In this document: positions 19,129 to 29,616 of the stretch, one piece after another
How the letters are laid out: every line of letters starts with the position of its first letter
Numbering within the stretch: the first letter of the stretch is position 1
NCBI RefSeq assembly: GCF_016097405.1
Contig: NZ_JAEHGD010000001.1
Span: forward strand, 1-64,000
Source: a methane-oxidizing endosymbiont of Gigantopelta aegis
GTDB taxonomy: Bacteria > Pseudomonadota > Gammaproteobacteria > Methylococcales > Methylomonadaceae
Length of the DNA stretch: 64,000 bases
Direction: 5' to 3'
Notes under the pieces: model-generated
The model's input: only the letters and a program-made list of their open reading frames with translations
Database searches by the model: none
Told to the model about the DNA's origin: nothing
Made by a program: the position numbers and the translations under genes

Positions 19129-19341
19129 ATGTCTACTACAACTGGTACCGTTAAATGGTTTAACTCTGACAAAGGCTTTGGCTTTATTGAACAACAGTCA
19201 GGCCCTGATGTTTTCGTACATTTCAGAAATATTATTAGCGGCGATAGCAGCTACAAATCTCTGGACGAAGGTCAAACCGTAGAATTCAATGTCACACAAG
19301 GTCAAAAAGGACCGCAAGCAGAAAATGTGACTGTGATCTAA
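19129..19341 (+). CDS. Cold-shock domain protein (CspA family)
   Basis: 70-aa single-stranded nucleic-acid-binding protein acting as an RNA chaperone. It has RNP1 KGFGFIE and RNP2 VFVHF motifs and starts [12 protein letters not shown] as in CspA. The frame is open upstream, but only the ATG at 19129 gives the normal family length. The long leader after a consensus promoter fits cold-inducible csp genes. A hairpin terminator follows at once. Which Csp paralogue it is cannot be told. Confidence 0.95.
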   Translation: MSTTTGTVKWFNSDKGFGFIEQQSGPDVFVHFRNIISGDSSYKSLDEGQTVEFNVTQGQKGPQAENVTVI

Positions 19342-19371
19342 TCTATTCCGCTTGTTAAAAGCGGAAAGATT

Positions 19372-19410
19372 AAAAAACCGGCTGGGAAGCAACATCCCAG
19401 CCGGTTTTTT
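19372..19410 (+). terminator. Rho-independent terminator after the csp gene
   Basis: A 13-bp stem AAACCGGCTGGGA / TCCCAGCCGGTTT is followed by a run of T's. It is preceded at about 19346-19366 by a smaller hairpin TTCCGCTT...AAGCGGAA. Because A's also flank the left arm, it could work for the converging ettA direction too. Confidence 0.9.
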
Positions 19411-19526
19411 TTCGCCTGTAGAAAATGGTTTGTGTTTTGAAGAGAGTGGGAAGAGGCAATAAAGCCGATCTGTATTCCCATGCAGCCACATAGGAATACG
19501 AGAACGGACAGAGTAAGAGATAATGG

Positions 19527-21191
19527 TTAAGCGATTTTCTTGTACTTGATCCGATGCGGGTTTTCGGCATCGGCACCCAGTCTTTTAATCTTGTCAGCTT
19601 CGTAATCGGCGAAATTTCCTTCGAACCAGACGACTTTGCTGTCACCTTCAAATGCCAGAATATGGGTGGCGATACGATCCAGAAACCAGCGGTCATGTGA
19701 AATCACCACGGCGCAACCCGGAAAAGCCAGCAAGGCTTCTTCCAGCGCTCTGAGGGTTTCCACATCCAGGTCATTAGTTGGTTCATCGAGTAACAAGACA
19801 TTGCCGCCGCTTTTCAATAACTTGGCCAGGTGAACCCGGTTGCGTTCACCGCCCGATAGGTTGCCAATGCGCTTTTGCTGATCCGAGCCTTTGAAGTTGA
19901 AGCGGCTGACATAGGCGCGCGACGGCGTGGTGTAATTGCCGACGGTAATCGTATCGAGGCCATCGGAAATTTCTTCCCACACGGTTTTGTTCGGATCAAG
20001 GTCATCCCGGTTTTGGTCAACATAGGCAAGCTGAACAGTCGGGCCGAATTCAATTTTACCCGCATCGGGCTGCTCTTCGCCGGCCATCATTCTGAACAAC
20101 GTCGTTTTACCAGCACCATTCGGGCCAATAATACCGACGATGCCGCCTGGCGGTAATTTGAAACTCAAATCGTCGATCAGCAGACGGTCGCCAAAGCCTT
20201 TTTTCAGATGTTCGACATCGATGACCTTATCGCCCAGGCGCGGGCCAGGTGGGATATAAATCTCCTGGGTTTCATTGCGTTTTTGGGCTTCTTGTGAGGA
20301 AAGTTCCTCAAAGCGAGCCAGTCGCGCCTTGCTTTTGGCATGACGGCCTTTGGGGTTGGAGCGTACCCATTCCAGTTCCGCTTTCATGGCCTTGATGCGG
20401 GAATTTTCCTGTTTTTCTTCCAGCTCCAGTCGTTTTTCTTTTTGCTCCAGCCAGGATGAATAATTGCCTTCCCACGGAATACCCATGCCACGATCCAGTT
20501 CCAGAATCCAACCGGCAACATTATCCAGAAAATAGCGATCATGTGTGACTGCGACCACGGTGCCGGTGTAATCGTGCAGAAAGCGTTCCAGCCAGGCGAC
20601 CGATTCGGCGTCAAGATGGTTGGTTGGTTCATCTAGCAGCAACATATCGGGCTTGGATAACAGTAAACGGCATAAGGCAACCCGCCGTTTTTCACCACCC
20701 GACAGTTTGGTGACATCGGCGTCCCAGTCCGGTAGCCGCAGCGCGTCGGCGGCAATTTCCAGTGTCCGATCCAGGTTATGCCCGTCGTGTGCGTTGATGA
20801 TGTCTTCTAGCCGGGCTTGTTCTGCCGCCAGCTTGTCAAAATCAGCATCAGGTTCAGCATAGGCGGCATAGACTTTGTCCAGGTCGGCAAGTGCTTGTTT
20901 AACTTCGGCAACAGCTTCTTCAATATTACCGCGGACGGTTTTTTCAGGATCCAACTCAGGTTCCTGTGGCAGATAGCCGATATTAATCCCTTTTTGTGGT
21001 ATCGCTTCCCCTTCGATTTCTTTATCGATGCCAGCCATAATGCGCAGCAAGGTGGATTTACCTGAGCCATTTAAGCCCAGTACACCAATTTTTGCACCCG
21101 GAAAGAAGGATAGGGAAATATCTTTTAAGATATGTTTTTTAGGAGGGACAATTTTGCCCACCCGATTCATAGAATAAATATATTGCGCCAT
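19527..21191 (-). CDS. ettA: Energy-dependent translational throttle protein EttA
   Basis: 554-aa ABC-F ATPase that binds the ribosomal E site and gates elongation according to ATP/ADP. It has two ABC domains: Walker [10 protein letters not shown] and GPNGAGKTT, signatures LSGGEKRR and LSGGERNR, and Walker [12 protein letters not shown] and [11 protein letters not shown]. They are joined by an arm/linker rich in Lys and Glu ([18 protein letters not shown]). No membrane domain. The beginning [17 protein letters not shown] is typical of EttA. Single gene on the minus strand, diverging from prmB. Confidence 0.96.
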   Translation of the reverse strand: MAQYIYSMNRVGKIVPPKKHILKDISLSFFPGAKIGVLGLNGSGKSTLLRIMAGIDKEIEGEAIPQKGINIGYLPQEPELDPEKTVRGNIEEAVAEVKQALADLDKVYAAYAEPDADFDKLAAEQARLEDIINAHDGHNLDRTLEIAADALRLPDWDADVTKLSGGEKRRVALCRLLLSKPDMLLLDEPTNHLDAESVAWLERFLHDYTGTVVAVTHDRYFLDNVAGWILELDRGMGIPWEGNYSSWLEQKEKRLELEEKQENSRIKAMKAELEWVRSNPKGRHAKSKARLARFEELSSQEAQKRNETQEIYIPPGPRLGDKVIDVEHLKKGFGDRLLIDDLSFKLPPGGIVGIIGPNGAGKTTLFRMMAGEEQPDAGKIEFGPTVQLAYVDQNRDDLDPNKTVWEEISDGLDTITVGNYTTPSRAYVSRFNFKGSDQQKRIGNLSGGERNRVHLAKLLKSGGNVLLLDEPTNDLDVETLRALEEALLAFPGCAVVISHDRWFLDRIATHILAFEGDSKVVWFEGNFADYEADKIKRLGADAENPHRIKYKKIA

Positions 21192-21318
21192 TCGTTTATC
21201 AGCTTAAACACAAAAAAAACGCATTATACGCTTTAATCTGTATAAACAACATGAGTCAAGCGTTACAGTGGTCACAGATTGGTTTAAAATGACGCTTTGA
21301 TTTGCAAGCTGACGGATT

Positions 21319-22251
21319 ATGCCTTCAACAGACGACCACGCTATCGCTCAAAGCTTATCGAGTATCCGCGATTACATACGCTGGGGTGCGACCGAATTCG
21401 CTCGGGAATCGGTTTTCCTCGGACATGGCACGGCCACGCCATTAGATGAGGCGGCGGCTTTGGTGCTGCACAGTGTGCAGCAGCCTTATAACCTGGCAGA
21501 GAGTTATTTAGATTGCACGCTGACACTGACTGAACGCGAACACATTATTCAACTGATTCGGCGTAGGATTACAGAACGAAAGCCATCAGCTTATTTGACG
21601 CACGAAGCTATTTTTGCGGGATTGTCATTTTATGTCGACGAGCGGGTTCTCGTACCGCGTTCGCCCATTGCCGAATTGATCGAAGAGCGATTCGAACCTT
21701 GGGTGGATGAGTCGCAGGTATTTAATATTTTAGACCTTTGCACTGGCAGTGGTTGTATTGCCATTGCTTGCGCTTATGCGTTTCCGGAGGCTGCGGTCGA
21801 TGCGGTCGATTTATCTGAAGATGCGTTGGCGGTTGCGGCGATCAATGTTGAAAAACATCAGATGCAGGAACAGGTTACGTTGCATCAATCTGATTTGTTC
21901 AAGGCGTTAGCTGAGAAGCCGTATGACATCATTGTCAGTAATCCGCCTTATGTCAGTCTGTCGGAATGGGAAAGCTTGCCACCCGAATTTCATCAGGAAC
22001 CGGCCATGGGGTTTAAAGGTGGCGAAAACGGGCTTGATCTGGTGATAAAAATATTGGCACATGCTGGGGATTATCTGGCCGATAATGGCATTTTAGTGGT
22101 CGAAGTGGGAAGCAGCGCCGAAACCTTGCAGGCGACTTTTCCGAACCTGCCTTTTTACTGGTTGGATTTTGAGCGGGGTGGCGATGGGGTGTTTCTGTTG
22201 CGTGCAGAACAGGTTAGAGAATTTCATTCACAATTTGAGAGTGCGTTATAA
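21319..22251 (+). CDS. prmB: Ribosomal protein L3 N5-glutamine methyltransferase PrmB
   Basis: 310-aa SAM-dependent methyltransferase that methylates a glutamine of ribosomal protein L3. It has the SAM motif LDLCTGSGCIAIA and the glutamine-binding NPPYVS, and FVDERVLVPRSP, shared with PrmC. The N-terminal helical domain begins with RDYIRWGATEF, the PrmB pattern. The stop codon is directly followed by the aroC ATG, as in other gammaproteobacteria, which favours PrmB over PrmC. Confidence 0.94.
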   Translation: MPSTDDHAIAQSLSSIRDYIRWGATEFARESVFLGHGTATPLDEAAALVLHSVQQPYNLAESYLDCTLTLTEREHIIQLIRRRITERKPSAYLTHEAIFAGLSFYVDERVLVPRSPIAELIEERFEPWVDESQVFNILDLCTGSGCIAIACAYAFPEAAVDAVDLSEDALAVAAINVEKHQMQEQVTLHQSDLFKALAEKPYDIIVSNPPYVSLSEWESLPPEFHQEPAMGFKGGENGLDLVIKILAHAGDYLADNGILVVEVGSSAETLQATFPNLPFYWLDFERGGDGVFLLRAEQVREFHSQFESAL

Positions 22252-23340
22252 ATGTCAGGAAACAGCATAGGAAAATTATTTACCGTGACCACCTTCGGCG
22301 AAAGCCATGGTGTAGCATTAGGGTGTATTGTCGATGGTTGCCCACCGGGGCTGGCATTATCCGAGGCCGATTTACAACACGACCTAGACCGCCGAAAACC
22401 CGGCACATCCCGGCATACCACGCAAAGACGGGAACCCGACCAGGTCAAGATTTTATCGGGAGTGTTTGAAGGCAGAACCACGGGCACACCGATAGGCTTA
22501 TTGATCGAAAATACCGACCAGCGTTCGAAAGATTATTCCGATATTGCCGAGACCTTTCGTCCAGGTCACGCCGATTACAGTTATCAGCAAAAATATGGCA
22601 TTCGGGACTATCGCGGTGGTGGGCGTTCATCAGCGCGGGAAACAGCGATGCGGGTCGCCGCTGGTGCTATTGCTAAAAAATATTTGAAGCAGACACAGGG
22701 CATCGAAATTCGTGGCTATTTATCGCAGCTCGGGCCGATTAAAATCGACAAGGTTGACTGGGCTGTGATTGGTAGCAACCCTTTCTTTTGTCCAGATGTC
22801 GATAAAATTGCTGAACTGGAAGCGTATATGGATGCCTTGCGTAAAGAAGGCGATTCAATTGGCGCAAAAATAGAGGTTATCGCCAGCCATGTGCCGCCGG
22901 GGTTGGGCGAGCCGATTTTCGATCGAATTGATGCTGAACTGGCGCATGCCCTGATGAGCATTAATGCCGTTAAAGGTGTTGAAATTGGCGATGGCTTTGA
23001 TTGTGTGGCTGCCAAAGGCACGGCATTTCGGGATGAAATGACGCCGGAAGGGTTTTTGAGTAATCATGCCGGCGGTATTCTTGGGGGCATCAGCACAGGT
23101 CAGGATATTGTTGCGCGTATCGCATTGAAGCCGACATCAAGCCTTAGAATTCCAGGACAAACAGTCAACCTACGCGGTGAAGCTATTGAAGTGGTCACGA
23201 AAGGGCGGCATGATCCGTGTGTCGGTATTCGTGCCACTCCGATTGCCGAAGCGATGATGGCGATTACCTTGATGGACCATATGTTACGACATAGAGCGCA
23301 AAATGCTGACGTTGATTCAGGCTTGCCGGTATTGCGATAA
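22252..23340 (+). CDS. aroC: Chorismate synthase
   Basis: 362-aa FMN-dependent enzyme converting EPSP to chorismate, the last step of the shikimate pathway. Family signatures are [18 protein letters not shown] near the start, [32 protein letters not shown] and the C-terminal [17 protein letters not shown]. Length is normal. The ATG directly follows the prmB stop, so the genes are very likely co-transcribed. Confidence 0.98.
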   Translation: MSGNSIGKLFTVTTFGESHGVALGCIVDGCPPGLALSEADLQHDLDRRKPGTSRHTTQRREPDQVKILSGVFEGRTTGTPIGLLIENTDQRSKDYSDIAETFRPGHADYSYQQKYGIRDYRGGGRSSARETAMRVAAGAIAKKYLKQTQGIEIRGYLSQLGPIKIDKVDWAVIGSNPFFCPDVDKIAELEAYMDALRKEGDSIGAKIEVIASHVPPGLGEPIFDRIDAELAHALMSINAVKGVEIGDGFDCVAAKGTAFRDEMTPEGFLSNHAGGILGGISTGQDIVARIALKPTSSLRIPGQTVNLRGEAIEVVTKGRHDPCVGIRATPIAEAMMAITLMDHMLRHRAQNADVDSGLPVLR

Positions 23341-23424
23341 ATCTATAAGCCATGTTGCCGGGTGATTGCAAAGCTATATGTTTTCTACATATGAATTTTT
23401 GGTTTATCAGGGGGCATTTTTGAA

Positions 23425-23793
23425 ATGGAATTACCGACAGTACATAATATGTATCGACACCCGGAAAGCGGTGAGCGGGAAGTTATTTATCCACTGCTGG
23501 AAAAAGATAGTTTCAGATTGGAAAAAATCGTGTCTTATGGGCAGGCAACGCCGGCGGGCCAATGGTATGACCAGGATAAGGAAGAATGGGTTTTACTGAT
23601 TAAAGGCACGGCTGTCATACGATTTGATCCAGGCGGATGCGTCACATTGGCAGAAGGCGATTTCTTAACAATCCCTGTCCATCATAAACACCGTGTGGAG
23701 AGTTGTTCTTTTGATGCTGTGTGGTTAGCTTTGCATTATGCAGTGGATGGCCGATTAACTATGCCTTTTTCAACTAAAAAATCGATAAGCTGA
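23425..23793 (+). CDS. Cupin-domain protein
   Basis: 122-aa single-domain cupin of unknown function. A beta-barrel pattern is visible with the metal-site region EEWVLLIKGTAVIRF and a second motif GDFLTIPVHHKHRVE carrying His ligands. The first motif lacks the usual HxH (EEW instead), so metal binding may be altered. It lies 84 bases after aroC in the same direction and may be read through from it. Such proteins are often annotated as phosphoribosylaminoimidazole carboxylase-like or cupin 2, but no role can be given. Confidence 0.75.
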   Translation: MELPTVHNMYRHPESGEREVIYPLLEKDSFRLEKIVSYGQATPAGQWYDQDKEEWVLLIKGTAVIRFDPGGCVTLAEGDFLTIPVHHKHRVESCSFDAVWLALHYAVDGRLTMPFSTKKSIS

Positions 23794-24309
23794 AAACCTC
23801 AGGTAAAATAAAATCAATGGCTTATATTTTTTAGTTGAGGAGCTTAGAGTTTGCATCACACTAAGCCATTGATTTGTTGTGCCACAATTTAGCTCTTAAC
23901 TGATGTTACGTAGCGGCTCTTCCATCACATTTCCATAATCTTCCATTCATCATTATTGTGAAAAAAATTCTCTGGCCTCTATCTTTTATCGATACAGAGA
24001 TCACAGCGCACACAGAGTTATCGTTTGTATCGCTTAATTCCATTGACTGATCTGGATTCATTCAGTTATTAACGACCCTGTAGAAACATTTGTTGTTCAT
24101 CTTTGCTGTACGGTTTCATTCTCTGAGTTCTCAGTGGTCTGGAGTGTCTATTCATTAGACCCATTCGAGCCCGATCATCGCCGCTTACCGAAATTCTTGG
24201 GAATCGCCATTTCGGAGTAACGCAGTGGAAACTAAGGAATCCATAAAGTCACGGCATAACATCAGCTCTTAATTTACATTAAAACTGTAAGGTTTTAAGC
24301 TACATTGAG
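23794..24309. other. Non-coding stretch with a 14-bp inverted repeat
   Basis: No gene is supported in these roughly 516 bases. Near the left edge AAATCAATGGCTTA (23811-23824) pairs perfectly with TAAGCCATTGATTT (23862-23875) across 37 bases. The rest is low-complexity and non-coding in appearance. The right end is the downstream region of the converging ferritin-like gene. Confidence 0.55.
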
Positions 24310-24753
24310 TTATTCGCCTGGTTTTCTTAACATCTTCTGTACATCTCCTAAATGCATTTCTTCAAGAGCGATCATACGTCGAGCATATTCTTCAAGCATG
24401 ATATTGCGCCCGTTTACGAGCTGAAGTAGTTCCTTATAAGCAGATAAGGCCAATGATTCATGTTCTAATGATTCGCGTAGAATATCGCCAATATCATGAC
24501 GATGAGTTTCCAGCAAGGGGCCTATACCTAAGGATGGGTGGCCGCCCAAATGGGTAATCAATTCACCGGCCTCGTTTGCGTGAGACAATGATTCAGTTGC
24601 CTGGCTACGCATCCAGGAAACAATCGGGATACGGTTGTAACCGAAGACCATCAAGGCATAATGTGTATAGCGGACAATGCCGGCTAACTCGGTTTCCAGA
24701 ATTTTATTCAGTACGACGATGACGGCATCATTATCAATTTCAGTGCTGTTCAT
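24310..24753 (-). CDS. Bacterioferritin-like ferritin
   Basis: 147-aa four-helix-bundle protein of the ferritin/bacterioferritin superfamily for iron storage or detoxification. Di-iron ligands are visible in each helix pair: ETELAGIVRYTHY, ESLSHANEAGEL, ESLEHESLALSAYKE and EEMHLGDVQ. It is shorter than classic Bfr (about 155-160), and the haem-ligand Met is not evident, so a haem-free bacterioferritin-like protein is possible. GAGGAGACTC precedes the ATG. Stand-alone gene. Confidence 0.78.
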   Translation of the reverse strand: MNSTEIDNDAVIVVLNKILETELAGIVRYTHYALMVFGYNRIPIVSWMRSQATESLSHANEAGELITHLGGHPSLGIGPLLETHRHDIGDILRESLEHESLALSAYKELLQLVNGRNIMLEEYARRMIALEEMHLGDVQKMLRKPGE

Positions 24754-24870
24754 GAGAGTCTCCTCAAGTAGAATGAAGGAGATTTCACTATAACGGATTT
24801 ATACCCAGTTTGATAGAACACAAGCAAATGGATCAGGATCAGTCGCGATCATGATAAAGAACTCAGAATA

Positions 24871-25722
24871 GGGGCTGTTGCCGTTTTGAAAATCCCCCTT
24901 GAAATTCAATAACTCCGCCACATAGATTGTTTATTTTGACTCAAAAACAAGCAAACTATGCCGCGACAACTGCTTACGGATGAACTTTGGGAGAAACTGA
25001 AGATAATTATGTTGAAAATGGGAATTTATGACAAACCTTGTCTTCGAAAAACAGTCGAAGGTATTTTTTATCGCTTGCGAGTAGGTTGTCCCTGGAGAGA
25101 TTTACCCACGGCTTTTGGTAATTGGAATGCGGTATATAAACGATTCAATGACTGGTCTCGTAAAGAAAAACTGATGGGTATTTTTAACGCCTTGGTTGTT
25201 GATCCAGACCTGGAATGGGAATTTATTGATGGGAGTATTGTGAAAGCACATCAGCATAGTAGTGGTGCGGCCTGTGAACAAGAAACAGCGATAGGGAAAT
25301 CTGTCGCCGGGAACACCAGTAAAATTCATATGGCCGTTGATGCCTGTGGTCTTCCTATTCATTTCTCAGTGACAGGCGGCGAAGTTCATGACTGTAAAGA
25401 AGCACCGAAATTAGTTGCAGAGCTCCCAAAAGGTGACTATATAGTTGCTGACAGAGGCTATGACAGTGAAGCATTACGTCTTCAAATTAAAGACAAAGGG
25501 GCTGTTCCTGTTATCCCAAGAAAAAGAATTCAACTCGGGGAAATGATGAAATGGATTGGTGTCTCTACAAATATCGCCATCTCGTTGAAAATGTGTTTGC
25601 AAGACTTAAGCATTTCAGAGCGATCGCCACGCGATATGACAAACTCAAACGAAATTTTGAAGGCTCTATCGCTCTGGCTTGCGCCTTTTTTATGGTTACC
25701 TATGTGAAATGGCAACAGCCCC
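24871..25722 (+). mobile_element. IS5-family (IS427-like) element, copy 2
   Basis: An 852-base element with intact GGGGCTGTTGCC... / ...GGCAACAGCCCC ends and flanking TA on both sides. It lies between the ferritin-like gene and the broken ModE-like regulator. Confidence 0.92.
24958..25707 (+). pseudogene. IS5-family transposase, copy 2 (A5 run, internal frame scramble)
   Basis: Identical in design to copy 1. The run after IPR has five A's, so the segment from RIQLGEMM to about ALSLWLAP is out of frame. It returns to the correct frame because a T run near 25684-25691 is one base longer than in copy 1, ending FLWLPM. The catalytic Glu region (HLVENVFARLK) is therefore not translated, and the 249-aa product should be inactive. 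Confidence 0.82.
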
Positions 25723-25806
25723 TAGTCTCGACAAAGGCATTGTAATTTATTATCTGCGTTAAACATTGCGGATTTAACCTGTTTAAGATGTGTTTTAGCT
25801 CAGGTG

Positions 25807-26630
25807 TCAAAGATTTAAAAACCAAAAATAATATTCCCGGGTAATGGCTGAGAAATGTAGGTTTAATTGTTTTGCAACGCTTTCAATGCCTAATCCTGCA
25901 TCGGCCTGCCGGCTGATAATCATAGTGGCGACGGCTAAATGCGTATGTTCTTCATGATAATAGCCTTGCAACTGCTGTGGCTGAATATGATGTTTCTTTA
26001 GTAAATTGTCCAGCAACAGGCGCGTACCCGAACCTGTTTGCCGGTTTACAAATTGCAGTTTCTGCTCAATCAATTGTTGTAGCGTATTGACAGGTTTGTC
26101 AGGGTGGCTCATCAATCCTTGCTGTCGTTGCTCTAGCAATATAAATTGGTCGTTTTTATGATTCAGATACTGGCAGAACTGATCCATTAGCTCTTTATTG
26201 GCGTCATCCACTGCAATATGAAACCCCGCCATTTCGCATTTTCCTTCCGCATAAGCGAGCAGCGCCTGACTGCTACCTTCTATTTGCAGAGATAGAGGTA
26301 ATTGTTGTTGACGCAGCTTATTGAGTTTCTCAGAGTCGCTGGCAATTATTCTGAGCTTTTGTTGAGTAGGCAATAATGCCTGTAATGCATTCTGGGCTTT
26401 ATCTGCTGCTGTTGTTAATGCATCGTTAAAAACAGTTTATTTTCGTGCTCAATTTCCAGTAGTTTTTGCCCAAGAGGACTTAACTGTGACCCTTTCCCGC
26501 GTTGCATATTAACCAGTTTCGCGTCAAATAAGGTTTCCATCTGTTTAAGCCTATCCCAGGCTTTGCGATAGGAATAACCGCAACGACTGGCGGCGATACG
26601 AAGATTACCGTGTTTTTGTACTTCATTTAA
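25807..26630 (-). pseudogene. ModE-like HTH regulator with molybdate/tungstate-type binding domain, broken
   Basis: The C-terminal part (about 188 aa or more) is a periplasmic-binding-protein-like domain (SSQALLAYAEGKCEMAGFH, RQTGSGTRLLLDNLL, DAGLGIESVA) as fused to LysR/ModE-type HTHs. The N-terminal part from 26630 reads as a ModE-type winged HTH (RIAASRCGYSYRKAWDRL, LVNMQRGKGSQLSPLG). The two are in different frames: a run of five A's (+ strand, 26428-26432) should be six to join them (KLFFNDALTT). The first codons are also lost to the IS at 26633. With tupA nearby, a tungstate- or molybdate-responsive regulator is inferred. Confidence 0.78.
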
Positions 26631-26632
26631 TA

Positions 26633-27174
26633 GGGGCTGTTGCCGTTTTGAAAATCCCCCTTGAAATGGCTTTTGGTAATTGGAATGCGGTATATAAACG
26701 ATTCAATGACTGGTCTCGTAAAGAAAAACTGATGGGTATTTTTAACGCCTTGGTTGTTGATCCAGACCTGGAATGGGAATTTATTGATGGGAGTATTGTG
26801 AAAGCACATCAGCATAGTAGTGGTGCGGCCTGTGAACAAGAAACAGCGATAGGGAAATCTGTCGCCGGGAACACCAGTAAAATTCATATGGCCGTTGATG
26901 CCTGTGGTCTTCCTATTCATTTCTCAGTGACAGGCGGCGAAGTTCATGACTGTAAAGAAGCACCGAAATTAGTTGCAGAGCTCCCAAAAGGTGACTATAT
27001 AGTTGCTGACAGAGGCTATGACAGTGAAGCATTACGTCTTCAAATTAAAGACAAAGGGGCTGTTCCTGTTATCCCAAGAAAAAAGAATTCAACTCGGGGA
27101 AATGATGAAATGGATTGGTGTCTCTACAAATATCGCCATCTCGTTGAAAATGTGTTTGCAAGACTTACAGCCCC
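26633..27174 (+). mobile_element. IS5-family (IS427-like) element, copy 3 (internally deleted)
   Basis: Only about 542 bases. The left terminus is intact for about 34 bases (to CCCTTGAAAT) and then jumps to GGCTTTTGGTAATTGG, missing some 220 bases. On the right the sequence jumps from CAAGACTTA to the terminal ACAGCCCC. TA flanks both sides. This gives a short, terminus-retaining, non-autonomous derivative. Confidence 0.88.
26660..27174 (+). pseudogene. IS5-family transposase remnant, copy 3
   Basis: Carries the central transposase from AFGNWNAVYKRF through ADRGYDSE. It has six A's, so it reads in frame through KKNSTRGNDEMDW to VENVFARL. Both ends of the protein are deleted. It shows that A6 is the frame-joining length. 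Confidence 0.82.
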
Positions 27175-27343
27175 TAGTCTCAGTACAGCATCTAGTTCGT
27201 AATGTGTTTCATCGACAGTCAATTGCATGGTCAATGAAAAGTTTATTTTTATATCAGTCATCATTAAATAGAAAATAGTTGCATATTTTATAACGCAATA
27301 TTAGTCATTATAATGCATCATCGCTCAATATAAGACGCTATAT

Positions 27344-28726
27344 ATGAAAATAAATACATATTTAAAAGCTGGGGCAGTGGCGATACTCGCCCTAAACAGT
27401 CTCGCCACTTATGCTCTGACCCGTCCCTGGAAACTGGAAGATGCCATGGACATGCCGGACTGGTTACACTTGTCTGTGGTGCACAGAACCCGTTATGAAT
27501 CACTAGACGGCCAATACAGAGCCAGCACCAATGGCTTACCGGGTAACGGTGGCGATCAGGCGTTGGTATTACGGACGTTGATTCATGCTCGCACCGATTT
27601 AAATTACTTTACTATTGGCGCAGAAATGCAGGACTCGCGCATCGAGTTGGCTGACAGCGGTACGGCAACTTCCAGCAGTAAGTTAACGACAACCATTGCC
27701 AATCCATTGGAACTGTTACAAGCTTATATTGAAGCCCCGCTGGATAATCTGCTGATTGAAGGCAGCCATAGTGTGATTCGGGGCGGTCGTATTACGATGG
27801 ATGTCGGCAGCCGGCGACTGGTTGCTCGCAATCGTTTTCGCAATACCATCAATGGGTTTACCGGACTGGATTGGCAATGGCACTTGGCAAACAAAACATT
27901 CAGAGCGTTTTATACGTTACCGGTACAACGCAGAGTTGCGGGAAATATTCTCAACAATCATGCACGTTTTGATTCAGAAGACAGCGCTGTACGTTTTTGG
28001 GGATTGTATTACAGTCAAACCGTGTTCAGCACGGCGGTTAAAGGCGAAGCTTTTCTGTTTGGACTGAATGAAAACGATAGCAAAGATAGAGCGACTAAAA
28101 ACCGGGATCTTTATACCTTTGGTTTCCGCTTATGGCGTTCACCATTGGCCGGTCAGTTTGATTATCAGCTAGAAACAGTTTATCAATTAGGTAAGTCCAG
28201 AGTTTCGACGACATCTACAACATCACTGAATCATTGGGCTTATTTTCATCACACTGAATTGGGTTATAGTTTTAATGCGCCCGGAACACCCAGGCTCATC
28301 GCACAACTCGATTATGCCAGTGGCGATGATAATCCTAATGATAACCAGAATAATCGATTTGACACACTGTATGGCGCTCGCCGTTTTGATTTTGGCCCGA
28401 CCAGTACGTACGGAGCCTTTGCCCGGAGCAATTTAATTTCGCCCGGGTTACGATTAAAACTAAAGCCCCTCTCATCACTTAAAACAATGTTTGTCTTGCG
28501 AGGATTCTGGCGTGAATCCACAGCCGACAGTTGGGCCACAGCCGGTATTAACGGCTCACAGTCCTATATCGGCACACAATTAGAAGCCCGTTTACGCTGG
28601 CAAGCCATACCTAAAAATCTGTCTGTTGAAGGTGGGGTTGTGCATTTGTTTGCCGGTGACCTGATGACTCAAGCCGGAAAAGATGATTCCACCTTTGTTT
28701 ATACACAAATTACCATCAGCCTCTAA
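27344..28726 (+). CDS. Outer-membrane beta-barrel, alginate-export (AlgE-like) family
   Basis: 460-aa predicted outer-membrane protein. It has an N-terminal signal peptide (lysine then AGAVAILALNSLATYA), followed by RPWKLEDAMDMPDWLHLSVVHRTRYESL, the opening typical of the alginate-export barrel family. Many beta strands follow, with paired aromatic girdles and a terminal strand TFVYTQITISL. Despite the family name no alginate genes are nearby. tupA starts 39 bases downstream in the same direction, so a porin for tungstate or another oxyanion is a reasonable inference. The AT-rich leader (27282-27345) carries TTATAACGC and ATCGCTCAATATA words resembling ModE half-sites. Confidence 0.8.
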   Translation: MKINTYLKAGAVAILALNSLATYALTRPWKLEDAMDMPDWLHLSVVHRTRYESLDGQYRASTNGLPGNGGDQALVLRTLIHARTDLNYFTIGAEMQDSRIELADSGTATSSSKLTTTIANPLELLQAYIEAPLDNLLIEGSHSVIRGGRITMDVGSRRLVARNRFRNTINGFTGLDWQWHLANKTFRAFYTLPVQRRVAGNILNNHARFDSEDSAVRFWGLYYSQTVFSTAVKGEAFLFGLNENDSKDRATKNRDLYTFGFRLWRSPLAGQFDYQLETVYQLGKSRVSTTSTTSLNHWAYFHHTELGYSFNAPGTPRLIAQLDYASGDDNPNDNQNNRFDTLYGARRFDFGPTSTYGAFARSNLISPGLRLKLKPLSSLKTMFVLRGFWRESTADSWATAGINGSQSYIGTQLEARLRWQAIPKNLSVEGGVVHLFAGDLMTQAGKDDSTFVYTQITISL

Positions 28727-28765
28727 GTGGCATTTTCTTTAATCAATCTAAAAATGGAGTAACAC

Positions 28766-29569
28766 ATGAAAAAAATAAATCAAGCATTTTATTTGCTCAC
28801 GCTTTTCGTTATTGCAACAGTCGTTAATGCCGAACAAGTTTTGCGCATGTCCACCACAACCAGCACTGAAAACTCCGGCCTATTAGCGGTATTGAATCCG
28901 GTGTTTGAACAACAAAATAATGTACGCCTGGATGTTATTGCCGTGGGGACGGGTAAGGCGCTAAAACTGGGCGAAAATGGTGATGTCGATGTGGTTTTTG
29001 TTCATGCCCCAGAAGCCGAAATGAAATTTGTTGCTGATGGCTTTGGTGTTGATCGCAAAGCTGTCATGCATAATGATTTTGTCATACTTGGCCCGGTTTC
29101 AGATCCAGCACATATCAAAGGTTCATCAACGGCTATTGAAGCGATGCAAAAAATCAATAGCAGTAAAGCTGTGTTTATTTCTAGAGGTGATGACTCTGGA
29201 ACCCATAAAAAAGAAAAGAAATTATGGCAACTCGCCGGTATAAAACCTTCTGGTAGCGAGTACATGGCGGTCGGACAAGGCATGGGGGCTGTACTACAGA
29301 TTGCTGATGAGAAACAGGCCTATACATTGAGTGACCGAGGCACTTTTATTGCTTATCAAGACAAAATTAACCTAGTTGTCGTTTTTGAAGGCGATAAAGT
29401 ACTTTTTAATCCTTACCACATTATGGCCGTCAATCCTGAAAAACACCCTCATGTTCAGTATGAACTGGCTAAAAAATACATTGATTTTGTTGTCAGCAAG
29501 CAGGGGCAAGATATTATTGCCAACTATAAAAAAGGCGGGCAACAGTTATTTTATCCTGATGCGATATAG
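28766..29569 (+). CDS. tupA: Tungstate ABC transporter substrate-binding protein TupA
   Basis: 267-aa periplasmic binding protein with a Sec signal peptide (to about VNA). Then comes the TupA hallmark STTTSTENSGLL (oxyanion ligands), GTGKALKLGENGDVDVVFVHAP, FISRGDDSGTHKKEK and NPYHIMAVNPEKHP. It delivers tungstate to a TupB/TupC importer, usually for tungsten or molybdenum enzymes. tupB and tupC are absent: an IS lies 48 bases after the stop and unrelated DNA follows. AGTAACAC spacing after GGAG supports the start. The transporter may be incomplete or encoded elsewhere. Confidence 0.9.
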   Translation: MKKINQAFYLLTLFVIATVVNAEQVLRMSTTTSTENSGLLAVLNPVFEQQNNVRLDVIAVGTGKALKLGENGDVDVVFVHAPEAEMKFVADGFGVDRKAVMHNDFVILGPVSDPAHIKGSSTAIEAMQKINSSKAVFISRGDDSGTHKKEKKLWQLAGIKPSGSEYMAVGQGMGAVLQIADEKQAYTLSDRGTFIAYQDKINLVVVFEGDKVLFNPYHIMAVNPEKHPHVQYELAKKYIDFVVSKQGQDIIANYKKGGQQLFYPDAI

Positions 29570-29616
29570 TCTGGCATCAATGGTCGATATTTTTAAAAAT
29601 TAAGCCAAGTTTATTA

